Part shown: positions 1 through 6,857 of the stretch, in pieces
Layout: each line of letters opens with the position of its first letter
How positions within the stretch are numbered: the first letter of the stretch is position 1
DNA from: Chloroflexota bacterium
GTDB lineage: Bacteria > Chloroflexota > Dormibacteria > Dormibacterales > Dormibacteraceae
Length of the DNA: 8,046 nucleotides
Assembly: GCA_005879675.1 (NCBI GenBank)
Contig: VBJE01000112.1
Span: forward strand, 1 to 8,046
Direction of reading: 5' to 3'
Notes under the pieces: model-generated
The model's input: the letters and a program-made list of their open reading frames with translations, nothing else
Database searches by the model: none
What the model was told of the DNA's origin: nothing
Program-made: the position numbers and the translations under genes

Positions 1-659
1 CCCAGCGCGATGGCGTGCAATGGGTTGATCCCCAGCACCATCGACACCCCGATCACCATCACGATCACCGCTCCCACGACGCCGGCGATCGCGCCCTCGA
101 CCGTCTTTCGCGGGCTGATGGTCGCGAAGAAGGGATGGCGGCCGATGCGGCTGCCGACCAGGAGCGCCGACGCATCGCTGGCGACCACCGCGAAGATCGT
201 GAACAGCGTCCACACGAGGCCGTTGGGCTTCGACGTGTACAGGAGCAGGTAGAAGTTGAACGGCATCCCGATGTATAGAGCGCCGGCGAGACCCATCGCC
301 CAACGGCTCAGGCCCTGCCTCTGGCCCGGAAGGAAAAGGAACGCGCCGAGTCCGCCGACGAGGGCAAGCGCGAGGACGAGCGTGACGTCGACCTGCTTGA
401 GTGCCGTGCCGCTGAAGGCGAAGAACACGCCGAGGGGGAACAGCAGCCAGGCGGGAGCACGAGAGCCCATCTTGTCCGAGAGGGCGTTGAACTCGTACAG
501 CGCGAGGCCGCCGAGAAGAAGCACCAGGGCGTACACGCCGTAGATCCCGACCAGGACGAGACCGATGACCATGGCCAGGATCACGAACGCGCTGAGGATG
601 CGCACCATCAACGGGCTGGGTCTCCAACCGCCGGTCAAGGGGGCATTGCGCGTGGTCAA
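1..659 (-). CDS. cdsA: Phosphatidate cytidylyltransferase (CDP-diacylglycerol synthase), 3' end cut off by the window
   Basis: CdsA is an integral membrane enzyme that makes CDP-diacylglycerol from phosphatidic acid and CTP, the entry point to bacterial phospholipids. About 219 residues are visible. Several hydrophobic stretches come first (about residues 20-55, 70-83, 92-110, 121-141, 148-160 and 190-212). The family motif SPRKTVEG lies at 182-189, preceded by SDASALLVGSRIGRHP (161-176), which corresponds to the usual D-x-x-A-x-x-x-G segment. The C-terminal CdsA signature lies beyond the window. I chose a TTG start at 659 that overlaps the uppS stop as TTGA, because a strong GGAGGT ribosome binding site sits 9 bases before it. 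An ATG at 608 (residue 18) has a poorer site but would give an N-terminus of more usual length. Being fifth after rpsB, tsf, pyrH and frr, and directly after uppS, fits the standard order. The family call is confident; the start is less so. Confidence 0.9.
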   Translation of the reverse strand, partial: MTTRNAPLTGGWRPSPLMVRILSAFVILAMVIGLVLVGIYGVYALVLLLGGLALYEFNALSDKMGSRAPAWLLFPLGVFFAFSGTALKQVDVTLVLALALVGGLGAFLFLPGQRQGLSRWAMGLAGALYIGMPFNFYLLLYTSKPNGLVWTLFTIFAVVASDASALLVGSRIGRHPFFATISPRKTVEGAIAGVVGAVIVMVIGVSMVLGINPLHAIAL

Positions 660-1456
660 CTGGCGACCACCTCCGCCGATGGCCGGCCACCGAACCGCCG
701 CACCCTGGACGCGTAGTCGGCAAGGGCTGCCTTCAGGTCGTCCTCCCCGAAATCCGGCCAGAGCGTCTCGCTCACCAGCATCTCCGCGTAGGCGCCCTGC
801 CACAGCAGGAAATTGCTGACCCTGTGCTCGCCGGCGGTGCGGATGATCAGGTCGGGGTCGGGCAGGTCCGGCTGGTACATCCGCTGAGAGAGCGACGCCT
901 CATCCACCTCGGCCGGTGCGACGCCATCGCGGATGAGCCTGCGCGCGGCGTCGACGATCTCTGCCCTGCCTCCGTAGTTGAGGCAGACGTTGAGCACGCC
1001 GTTCTTGTTGCTCGCGGTCCTCGCCATCGCCTCCTCGATGCGCTCGCGCATGCGCTGCGACAGCTCCTCGCGCCGTCCGCTGACCACGATCCGCACGCCA
1101 CGCTGGTGCATCTCGTCGATCTCGCGCTGCATGGTCTCGTGGAAGAGCCGCATCAGGGCACGCACCTCGGCCCGCGGGCGGGCCCAGTTCTCGGTCGAGA
1201 AGGCGTAGATCGAGAGCGCGTGGACGCCGTGGTCCTCGCATGCCTGGAGCACCCGCTTGATGGCGCGGACGCCTGCGCGGTGGCCGAAGCTGACGGGCCG
1301 GCCCTGGCGGCGTGCCCAGCGGCCGTTGCCGTCCATGATGATCCCGATGTGGCGGGGGACCTGCGAGTCCAAAGGTGAGGAAAGCGTACCGGCCAGGGCC
1401 AAAACCGGCTTACGAGGGTGGCCAGGGCAGCCGGGTTCACCCCCGCTGCGACACAC
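656..1456 (-). CDS. uppS: Isoprenyl (undecaprenyl) diphosphate synthase, cis type
   Basis: UppS condenses isopentenyl diphosphate units onto farnesyl diphosphate in cis to give the C55 carrier lipid for peptidoglycan and wall polymers. It acts at the inner face of the membrane. The 266-residue protein shows the whole family pattern: HIGIIMDGNGRWA at 36-48 with the catalytic, Mg-binding aspartate D42, FSTENW at 86-91, NYGGRAEI at 160-167, and PDLIIRTAGE with RVSNFLLWQ at 201-220. The first 30 or so residues are an extension over the usual 240-250 residues. The ATG at 1456 has a modest GGGAG site about 12 bases upstream, whereas in-frame TTG codons at 1402 and 1372 lack one. The start is therefore uncertain, and a product near 238 residues is possible. 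It follows frr after a 135-base gap with two hairpins and overlaps cdsA. Some relatives make shorter or longer prenyl chains, so product length is inferred. Confidence 0.95.
   Translation of the reverse strand: MCRSGGEPGCPGHPRKPVLALAGTLSSPLDSQVPRHIGIIMDGNGRWARRQGRPVSFGHRAGVRAIKRVLQACEDHGVHALSIYAFSTENWARPRAEVRALMRLFHETMQREIDEMHQRGVRIVVSGRREELSQRMRERIEEAMARTASNKNGVLNVCLNYGGRAEIVDAARRLIRDGVAPAEVDEASLSQRMYQPDLPDPDLIIRTAGEHRVSNFLLWQGAYAEMLVSETLWPDFGEDDLKAALADYASRVRRFGGRPSAEVVAS
669..674 (-). promoter_or_regulatory. Ribosome binding site for cdsA, inside the uppS 3' end
   Basis: The minus strand reads GGAGGT here, 9 bases before the TTG at 659. It lies within the last codons of uppS, so cdsA translation is probably coupled to uppS. 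It is the main argument for the TTG start over the ATG at 608. Confidence 0.55.
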
Positions 1457-1530
1457 GTCGAAATAGGACTCCCGGCGTCGCTTGTGGAAGGCTACTAAAA
1501 CAGGCCGAACCGTATACCGGAAGGAGAGCA

Positions 1531-1555
1531 GCGCCTGCGGCGAAGCCGCACGCGC
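1531..1555 (-). other. GC-rich hairpin in the frr-uppS gap
   Basis: This is an imperfect inverted repeat with a 3-base loop (1542-1544). A 6-bp inner stem (1536-1541 with 1545-1550) is continued by a 4-bp outer stem (1531-1534 with 1552-1555) after one C-C mismatch. It lies one base from the larger hairpin at 1557-1587, and no T-run follows in the transcript direction. It may form a two-hairpin end structure for the frr transcript, or it may be an RNA stabiliser. The function is inferred. Confidence 0.4.
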
Positions 1556-1556
1556 G

Positions 1557-1587
1557 ATGAGAGGAAACCATCCGGGTTTCCTCTCAT
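1557..1587 (-). terminator. Perfect 13-bp hairpin just after frr (possible U-less terminator)
   Basis: The arms at 1557-1569 and 1575-1587 are perfect reverse complements (ATGAGAGGAAACC and GGTTTCCTCTCAT) around a 5-base loop. The structure begins 4 bases past the frr stop. It is clearly not chance, but the transcript continues into GC-rich sequence rather than a U-tract, so it is not a textbook intrinsic terminator. Terminators without U-runs have been proposed in actinobacteria. It could instead be an RNA-processing or 3'-stabilising element, or a palindromic operator for uppS. Confidence 0.45.
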
Positions 1588-1591
1588 ATGT

Positions 1592-2149
1592 TTAGACCTC
1601 CATCACCTCTCGCTCTTTGCGGCCGGCGAGGGAGTCGACCTTCTCGACCTGGGCCTCGGTGATCTTCTGCAGGCGCCCCGTGGCGCGCTTGGACTCGTCC
1701 TCCGCCACCTCGCCCTGCTTCTGCATCTGCTCGATGCGGTGGAGCTCGTCCCGGCGCACGTTGCGGATGGCGACCCGCGCCTCCTCGGCCTTCTGGCGGA
1801 CGAGCTTGACGTACTCCTTGCGGCGCTCCTCGGTCAGCGGCGGGATCGGCACTCGGATCACCTGGCCGTCGTTGGCGGGGTTCAAACCCTGGTCGCTCGT
1901 GCGGAGCGCCTTCTCGACCGCGCCGATCTGGCTCTTGTCGTAGACCTGCACTACCAGGAGACGCGGCTCCGGAACGCTGATCTGAGCGAGCTGGTTGAGC
2001 GGCGTGGGCGTGCCGTAGTACGGGACCATGATCCGGTCGATCAGGGCGGGGTTCGCGCGGCCGGTGCGGATGTGGGTCAGCTCGGCGCCGAAGTGGTCGA
2101 CCGACTTGCTCATCTTCGACTCGGCTTCGCGCAGGACTGGATCAATCAC
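1592..2149 (-). CDS. frr: Ribosome recycling factor (RRF)
   Basis: RRF works with EF-G in the cytoplasm to split post-termination ribosomes into subunits. Read from the GTG at 2149 the protein is exactly 185 residues, the usual family length, and starts VIDPVLREAE as expected. Recognisable segments are HIRTGRANPALID (26-38) and YYGTPTPLNQ (44-53) in the region leading into the small beta domain. LNPANDGQVIRVPIPPLTEE follows at 89-108, and IRNVRRDE at 128-135 carries the conserved arginines of the ribosome-binding helix. An upstream in-frame TTG at 2176 would add nine atypical residues (MWARRRDHP) and is disfavoured. The GTG start lies inside the end of pyrH (8-base overlap) with only a weak GAG-type binding site, which suggests translational coupling to pyrH. 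Two hairpins follow the stop. Confidence 0.97.
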   Translation of the reverse strand: MIDPVLREAESKMSKSVDHFGAELTHIRTGRANPALIDRIMVPYYGTPTPLNQLAQISVPEPRLLVVQVYDKSQIGAVEKALRTSDQGLNPANDGQVIRVPIPPLTEERRKEYVKLVRQKAEEARVAIRNVRRDELHRIEQMQKQGEVAEDESKRATGRLQKITEAQVEKVDSLAGRKEREVMEV

Positions 2150-2885
2150 GGGATGATCTCGTCGCCGAGCCCACAAGCGTGCCGATCTCCTCGCCGAGAA
2201 CCACGCGCTCGATGTTCCCCGGGGTGAGCAGATTGAAGACGACGATGGGCACGTCGTTGTCCATGCACAGAGTCAGCGCGGTGTTGTCCATGACCTCGAT
2301 CCCGCGGTTCAGCACCTCGAGGTAGCCGAGGCGCTCGAACTTCGTCGCGGTCGGGTCGCGCTTCGGGTCCGCGGTGTACACGCCATCGACCTTGGTGGCC
2401 TTGAGGATCACGTCCGCCTCGATCTCGACCGCGCGCAGCGCCGCGGTTGTGTCGGTGGTGAAGTACGGGTTGCCGGTGCCGGCGGCGAGGATGACGACGC
2501 GGCCCTTCTCCAGGTGGCGGACGGCGCGCCGGCGGATGTAGGGCTCCGCCACCTGCGGCATCTGGATCGCCGTCATGGTCCGCGCCGGGATGCCCGCTCG
2601 CTCGAGGGCGTCCTGCAGCGCGAGAGCGTTGATCACGGTCGCGAGCATGCCCATGTAGTCGCCGGTCGCGCGGTCGAAGCCGCGCTCGGTCGCGGCGAGA
2701 CCCCTGAAGATGTTCCCTCCGCCGACCACGAGCGCCATCTGCACCCCCATCTGGTGCACACGCTTGACCTGGGCGGCGATGGTCTCCACGACCTCGAGAT
2801 CGATGCCGTAATCGCGTTTGCCGCCGAGCGCTTCACCGCTCAGCTTGAGCAGCACGCGGTTGTACTTGGGCGACCGATCTCCCAC
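2142..2885 (-). CDS. pyrH: UMP kinase (uridylate kinase)
   Basis: PyrH phosphorylates UMP to UDP using ATP in de novo pyrimidine synthesis. It is a hexamer of the amino-acid-kinase fold. Counting from the GTG at 2891, visible motifs are LLKLSGEALGG (14-24) for nucleotide phosphate binding, GGGNIFRG (57-64) in the UMP site, and TGDYMGMLATVINALAL (76-92). FTTDTTAALRA at 144-154 and KATKVDGVYTADPK at 164-177 complete the family pattern. In-frame GTG codons occur at 2891 and 2885. I prefer 2885, because the sequence AAAGGGGTGA (2888-2897) makes a good binding site for it, whereas the 2891 GTG lies inside that site. The product is then 247 residues, close to the usual 240. It follows tsf by about 40 bases and overlaps frr by 8. 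The UTP/GTP regulation known in relatives cannot be judged here. Confidence 0.96.
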   Translation of the reverse strand: MGDRSPKYNRVLLKLSGEALGGKRDYGIDLEVVETIAAQVKRVHQMGVQMALVVGGGNIFRGLAATERGFDRATGDYMGMLATVINALALQDALERAGIPARTMTAIQMPQVAEPYIRRRAVRHLEKGRVVILAAGTGNPYFTTDTTAALRAVEIEADVILKATKVDGVYTADPKRDPTATKFERLGYLEVLNRGIEVMDNTALTLCMDNDVPIVVFNLLTPGNIERVVLGEEIGTLVGSATRSSRD

Positions 2886-2887
2886 GC

Positions 2888-2897
2888 TCACCCCTTT
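2888..2897 (-). promoter_or_regulatory. Ribosome binding site for pyrH that decides its start
   Basis: The minus strand reads AAAGGGGTGA, matching 8 of 10 bases of the ideal AAGGAGGTGA. It contains the upstream GTG at 2891-2889, so it can only serve the second GTG at 2885. Confidence 0.5.
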
Positions 2898-2929
2898 CGG
2901 TTGGGCGCCTGGCGCGCCCGCTGCCTGGC

Positions 2930-3540
<611 letters not shown>

Positions 3541-3541
<1 letters not shown>

Positions 3542-4389
3542 CAACGAGCCTCCTCGTCTTCGGCGGTGTGGCCGATGAACTCCTCTTCGGAGACCGTCGG
3601 CAGGTAGTCCTCTTCGTCCTCCAGGTACTCCTCGATCTCCTCGTAGCGAGGGGTCTCGAGGAACTCGCGCTCTTCGACCTCGGGCATGATCTCGCCGCGG
3701 GCGGCGGCCTCCTGGCGGCCCTCCTGGCACGCGTCGGCGATCTTCCCGGTCAGCAGCTTCACCGCCCGGATGGCGTCGTCGTTGCCGGGGATCACGTAGG
3801 TGATGAGGTCCGGGTCGCAGTTGGAGTCGGTGATGGCGACGACGGGGATCTTCAGGCGGTTCGCTTCGGTGACGGCGATGTGCTCCTTGCGCGGGTCGAC
3901 CACGTAAAGCGCGCCCGGTAGCCGCTTCATGTCGGCGATGCCGTCGAAATGGAACATCAGCCGGTCGAGCTCGTCCTGGAGGCGCTTCGCCTCCTTCTTC
4001 GCCATCTGCTCGAACTGGCCTTCCTGCTGCATCTTGCGCAGCTCCTGGAGGCGGTCGATGCGCTTCTTCACGGTGCTGAAGTTGGTGAGCATGCCGCCCA
4101 TCCAGCGGCGGTTGACGAAGTACATGCCGCAGCGCGCGGCCTCGGTCTGGATCGTCTCCTGGGCCTGCTTCTTGGTGCCGACGAAAAGCACAGGCCTGCC
4201 GCTCGCCGCGACGTTTCGCGTGAAGTCCCACGCGTCGTCGAGAAGCCGCACTGTCTTCTGCAGGTCGATGATGTGGATGCCGTTGCGGGCGGTGAAGATG
4301 TAGGTCTTCATCTTCGGGTTCCAGCGGCTGGTCTGATGCCCGAAGTGGACACCTGCCTCCAGCAGCTGCTTCAAAGTCACTTGCGCCAC
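3541..4389 (-). CDS. rpsB: 30S ribosomal protein S2
   Basis: S2 is a late-assembling small-subunit protein that binds at the head-body junction and helps recruit S1 where S1 is present. The 282-residue sequence begins with the classic KQLLEAGVHFGHQTSRWNPK (7-26). It then shows ARNGIHIIDLQKT (34-46), VLFVGTKKQAQ (67-77), NRRWMGGMLTNF (93-104), a coiled-coil-like charged helical region (107-145) and PVVAITDSNCDPD (182-194). After about residue 233 there is a roughly 49-residue tail rich in Asp and Glu (about 20 acidic residues), which lengthens the protein beyond the common 230-260. The GTG start at 4389 has a strong GGGAGG site (4400-4405) 10 bases upstream. It is first in the translation block and is preceded by a promoter-like -10 and a structured leader. 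Confidence 0.98.
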
Positions 4390-4487
4390 GTTTCGATTGC
4401 CTCCCTGTTCCTCTTCCGCCCGGTTCTGGCCTTGTCAGGACAGGGGGTTTGCCCCGGGCGTGCTAACTCAGTCGATCAAGACTGGCT
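4390..4487 (-). ncRNA. Candidate structured 5' leader of rpsB (S2 leader-like)
   Basis: Between a -10-like box and the rpsB start, the transcript can fold into several helices. A 5-bp stem joins 4469-4473 with 4480-4484 around a 6-base loop. A perfect 7-bp stem (CGCCCGG at 4454-4460 with CCGGGCG at 4417-4423) encloses 30 bases that contain GGGG-CAAA-CCCC and a small CCTGT hairpin. The ribosome binding site (4400-4405) lies just after this stem. S2 is known to repress its own operon through leader RNA in E. coli, and rpsB leader motifs are known in other groups. I have not matched this one to a described family, so the regulatory role is inference. Confidence 0.35.
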
Positions 4488-4492
4488 GAGGG

Positions 4493-4498
4493 AGTATA
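4493..4498 (-). promoter_or_regulatory. Possible -10 box of the rpsB promoter
   Basis: The minus strand reads TATACT (5 of 6 to TATAAT), about 100 bases before the rpsB start. The -35 position with a 17-base spacer (TGATTC, 4516-4521) is poor. It overlaps a small inverted repeat, GATT-TCG-AATC (4510-4520). A start of transcription near 4487 would give the leader described above. Confidence 0.35.
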
Positions 4499-4556
4499 CC
4501 CAGAGGTCGGATTTCGAATCAGAGGCGCCGGCGCGCGTGATGGTCTGGGGCGGTCG

Positions 4557-4922
4557 TCAGGAGGCGGCTTCCAGCTTCTTGACGCCCTTCGGCCCAGGGC
4601 ACTTGGGATAGTCGGAGCAGGACTTGAAGAGGCCGAACCGCCCGCGCCGCTCGACCAGCGGCTTCCCGCAGATCGGGCACGGCTCCTCGAGGACCTTTGG
4701 TCCCTGCCGTGGCTTGCCGTCCTTGCCGATGTTCGCGCGGTAATTGCAGTCCGGGTAGCGCGAGCACGCCACGAAGGGTCCGTAGCGCCCGGTGCGCTCG
4801 ACCAGCTGGCCCTCGCCGCACTGCGGGCACGCCTCCCCCGTGGGCTTGGCCTCGGTCTGGGCAGGGTCACGCTTGATGTACTTGCACTCGGGGTAACCGG
4901 AGCAGCCGACGAACTCGCCGTA
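4557..4922 (-). pseudogene. topA: topA 3' fragment: zinc-finger tail out of frame with the main topA reading frame
   Basis: These 121 codons plus a stop encode the rest of a topoisomerase I C-terminal domain in the +1 frame relative to the main gene. The frame opens with YGEFVGCSGYPEC, the second half of a zinc finger. Two complete four-cysteine fingers follow: CPQCGEGQLVERTGRYGPF with CSRYPDC, and CPICGKPLVERRGRFGLF with CSDYPKC. It ends in a Lys-rich tail typical of TopA. No credible start or ribosome binding site precedes it. An open frame does reach back to 5093, but its first part is only the wrong frame of topA. The fragment is well conserved, so the break is either very recent or an assembly artefact. 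The finger tail normally binds single-stranded DNA and supports strand passage. Confidence 0.8.
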
Positions 4923-6795
4923 CCCCGCAGGTCGGGCAGGGCTCGTCGAGGAGCTTCGGCTGCGGCGCTTCGCCGTCGGGCGTGAGCGCGCGCCGGAACT
5001 TGCACTTCGGATAGCGCGAGCAGCCCATGAACGGTCCGAACCGACTGGCCTTGCGGACCAGGTGGCCTTCGTTGCACAGGGGGCAGACCTCATCCGTGTC
5101 CGCGGGGGTGGCCTCTTCGGCGGCGCTGAGCATGCGCTGCAGCGGGCCGTAGAAGTCCTTGACCACCGGCACCCATTCCTGGCTCCCGCTCTCGACCTCG
5201 TCCAGGCGCTTCTCGAGGTTGGAGGTGTACTCGTCGTCGGAGATCGACTTGAAGTGGTCGACCATCAGCGTGTTGACGGCCTCGCCGACGCGCGTCGGGT
5301 AGAGGCGCCGGTCCTTGATCTCCACGTAGCCGTGAGCCTTGGTGATGGTCTGCACGATCGGCGCGTAGGTCGACGGGCGGCCGATGCCCCGCTGCTCCAG
5401 CTCCTTGATCAGCGTCGCCTCCGTGTAGCGCGGCGGCGGCTGGCTGAAGTGCTGCTCGGGCTTGAGCCCGTGGTAGTCGAGATCCTCGCCCTGGGCCAAG
5501 ACTGGAAGTTCGTTCTCGCCGTTTTCGTCCCGCCCCCACACCTTGTAGAAGCCGTCGAAGGCCAGCACCGAGCCGTTGGCCCGGAAGACGAACTCACCGC
5601 CCTCGATCTCCGCTTGGGTCTGGTCGTATTGCGCCGGCGCCATGCGGCTGGCGACGAATCGGCGCCAGATCAGGTCGTACAGCCGGTACTGGTCGGGCGT
5701 CAGGTGCTCGCGGATTCCGTCGGGCGTGCGGTTGACGTCGGTCGGCCGGATCGCCTCGTGCGCGTCCTGCGCGCCCGGCACGCTCTTCGCCGCGCGCGCC
5801 GAGCCGAGGTACTTCTCGCCGTGCTGGCCCCGGATCCAGCCCTTCACCTTCGCGTCGGCGTCGTCCGAGATGCGGGTCGAGTCGGTGCGCATGTAGGTGA
5901 TCAGGCCCGTCGGTCCCTCGGTCCCGAGCTCGACGCCTTCGTACAGCTGCTGGGCGATGCGCATCGCGACGTGCGGCCGCATGCGCAGGCGGCTCGAGGC
6001 GTCCTGCTGGAGGGTGGACGTGATGTAGGGCGGGTTCGAGCTCTTGCTCCGCCGCTTCTGCTCGACGCCGACCACGCGGTAGCTCGCGCCCTCGAGCTTG
6101 CGGACGATCTCCTGCGCCTCGGCCTCGTTGTGGACCTCGAGCTTCTGGTCCCCACCGGCCAGCGGCCGGTGCAGCCGCGCGAGGAACTGGGCCTCCTGGC
6201 CCTGCTTCGAGAGCTCGACGTCGACAGTCCAGGACTCGACCGCGACGAACTTGCGGATCTCCTCCTCGCGGTCGACGACCAGCCGAAGCGCGACGGAGGA
6301 GACCCGACCCGCGCCGATCCCCTTCTGGACCTTGCTCCACAGGAACGGGCTCAGCCGAAAGCCGACGAGCCGGTCGACGACGCGCCGGGCCTGCTGGGCG
6401 TTGACCAGGCGCATGTCGATGCCGCGCGGCGACTCGAGCGCCCGGCGCACGGCCTCGGAGGTGATCTCGTGGAACTCGATCCGCTTCGGATCGCGCAGCT
6501 TCAGCACCTCCGCCAGGTGCCAGGCGATGGCCTCGCCCTCCCTGTCGGGGTCGGACGCGAGGATGACCTCCTGGTCCTTCTTCGCCGCCGAGCGAAGCTC
6601 GTTGATCGTCTTGCGGCGGGTTTCGACGACCTCGTAGTGGGGCTTGAAGCCGTCGTCGACCTCCACGCCCATCTCGCTCTTGGGCAGGTCCCGGACGTGG
6701 CCCATCGAGGCGCGGACGTCGTAACGGTCCCCCAGGAACCGCTTCAGGGTCCTCGCCTTTGCGGGCGACTCGACGATGATCAATCCTTCCGGCAC
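4867..6795 (-). CDS. topA: DNA topoisomerase I (type IA), frame broken in the C-terminal zinc-finger region
   Basis: TopA relaxes negative supercoils by cutting one strand through a 5'-phosphotyrosine. The core is complete. The Toprim domain starts at LIIVESPAKA (5-14, with acidic E9) and carries SDPDREGEAIAWHL (81-94, metal-binding Asp residues D82 and D84). QARRVVDRLVGFRLSPFLW at 135-153 and GIGAGRVSSVALRL at 159-172 are typical, the active tyrosine Y301 sits in LITYMRTDST, and HEAIRPT is at 346-352. EQRGIGRPSTYA (467-478) ends the core. One complete zinc finger follows (C571, C574, C592, C598). The second begins at C620-C623, but about nine expected residues are missing. The frame then shifts, giving about 19 aberrant residues to a stop at 4867 (642 residues). 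The continuation lies in another frame (4557-4922). The GTG start at 6795 has a weak purine-rich site and suits the family N-terminus. Confidence 0.93.
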   Translation of the reverse strand: MPEGLIIVESPAKARTLKRFLGDRYDVRASMGHVRDLPKSEMGVEVDDGFKPHYEVVETRRKTINELRSAAKKDQEVILASDPDREGEAIAWHLAEVLKLRDPKRIEFHEITSEAVRRALESPRGIDMRLVNAQQARRVVDRLVGFRLSPFLWSKVQKGIGAGRVSSVALRLVVDREEEIRKFVAVESWTVDVELSKQGQEAQFLARLHRPLAGGDQKLEVHNEAEAQEIVRKLEGASYRVVGVEQKRRSKSSNPPYITSTLQQDASSRLRMRPHVAMRIAQQLYEGVELGTEGPTGLITYMRTDSTRISDDADAKVKGWIRGQHGEKYLGSARAAKSVPGAQDAHEAIRPTDVNRTPDGIREHLTPDQYRLYDLIWRRFVASRMAPAQYDQTQAEIEGGEFVFRANGSVLAFDGFYKVWGRDENGENELPVLAQGEDLDYHGLKPEQHFSQPPPRYTEATLIKELEQRGIGRPSTYAPIVQTITKAHGYVEIKDRRLYPTRVGEAVNTLMVDHFKSISDDEYTSNLEKRLDEVESGSQEWVPVVKDFYGPLQRMLSAAEEATPADTDEVCPLCNEGHLVRKASRFGPFMGCSRYPKCKFRRALTPDGEAPQPKLLDEPCPTCGVRRVRRLLRLPRVQVHQA

Positions 6796-6857
6796 AGCTT
6801 TCTCTTTATTCCCAAACCTGGACGCTTGTTCCCCCGGGCCAGGTCCGGGCCGGCATC

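Noticed and set aside
10..543. Small plus-strand open frames in the first 540 bases
   Set aside because: This stretch is the coding region of cdsA on the other strand, with SPRKTVEG and membrane segments; the plus frames are shadows.
1490..1530. Promoter for uppS in the frr-uppS gap (TTTAGT or TATACG as -10)
   Set aside because: Each matches only 4 of 6 bases and no acceptable -35 lies at the right spacing.
2150..2176. Upstream TTG start for frr
   Set aside because: It would add nine residues absent from the family and deepen the overlap with pyrH; the GTG at 2149 gives the canonical 185 residues.
4525..4534. GCGCCGGCGC palindrome after topA as a terminator
   Set aside because: It allows only a 3-bp stem once a loop is left and has no T-run; such palindromes are common in GC-rich DNA.
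4920..4929. Programmed ribosomal frameshift in topA at the GGGG run
   Set aside because: A +1 shift would restore the frame, but the finger would still lack the 9-10 residues between its cysteine pairs. Deletion explains the data better, and I know of no TopA frameshifting.
4557..5093. An independent 178-residue gene overlapping topA
   Set aside because: Its first 57 or so residues are the wrong frame of topA finger 1; only the part after 4922 is real protein sequence, the displaced TopA tail.
6834..6857. Repeated GGCCCGG in the dprA-topA gap
   Set aside because: It is a short GC-rich repeat with only a weak 5-bp stem possible and no T-run; chance is the simplest explanation.
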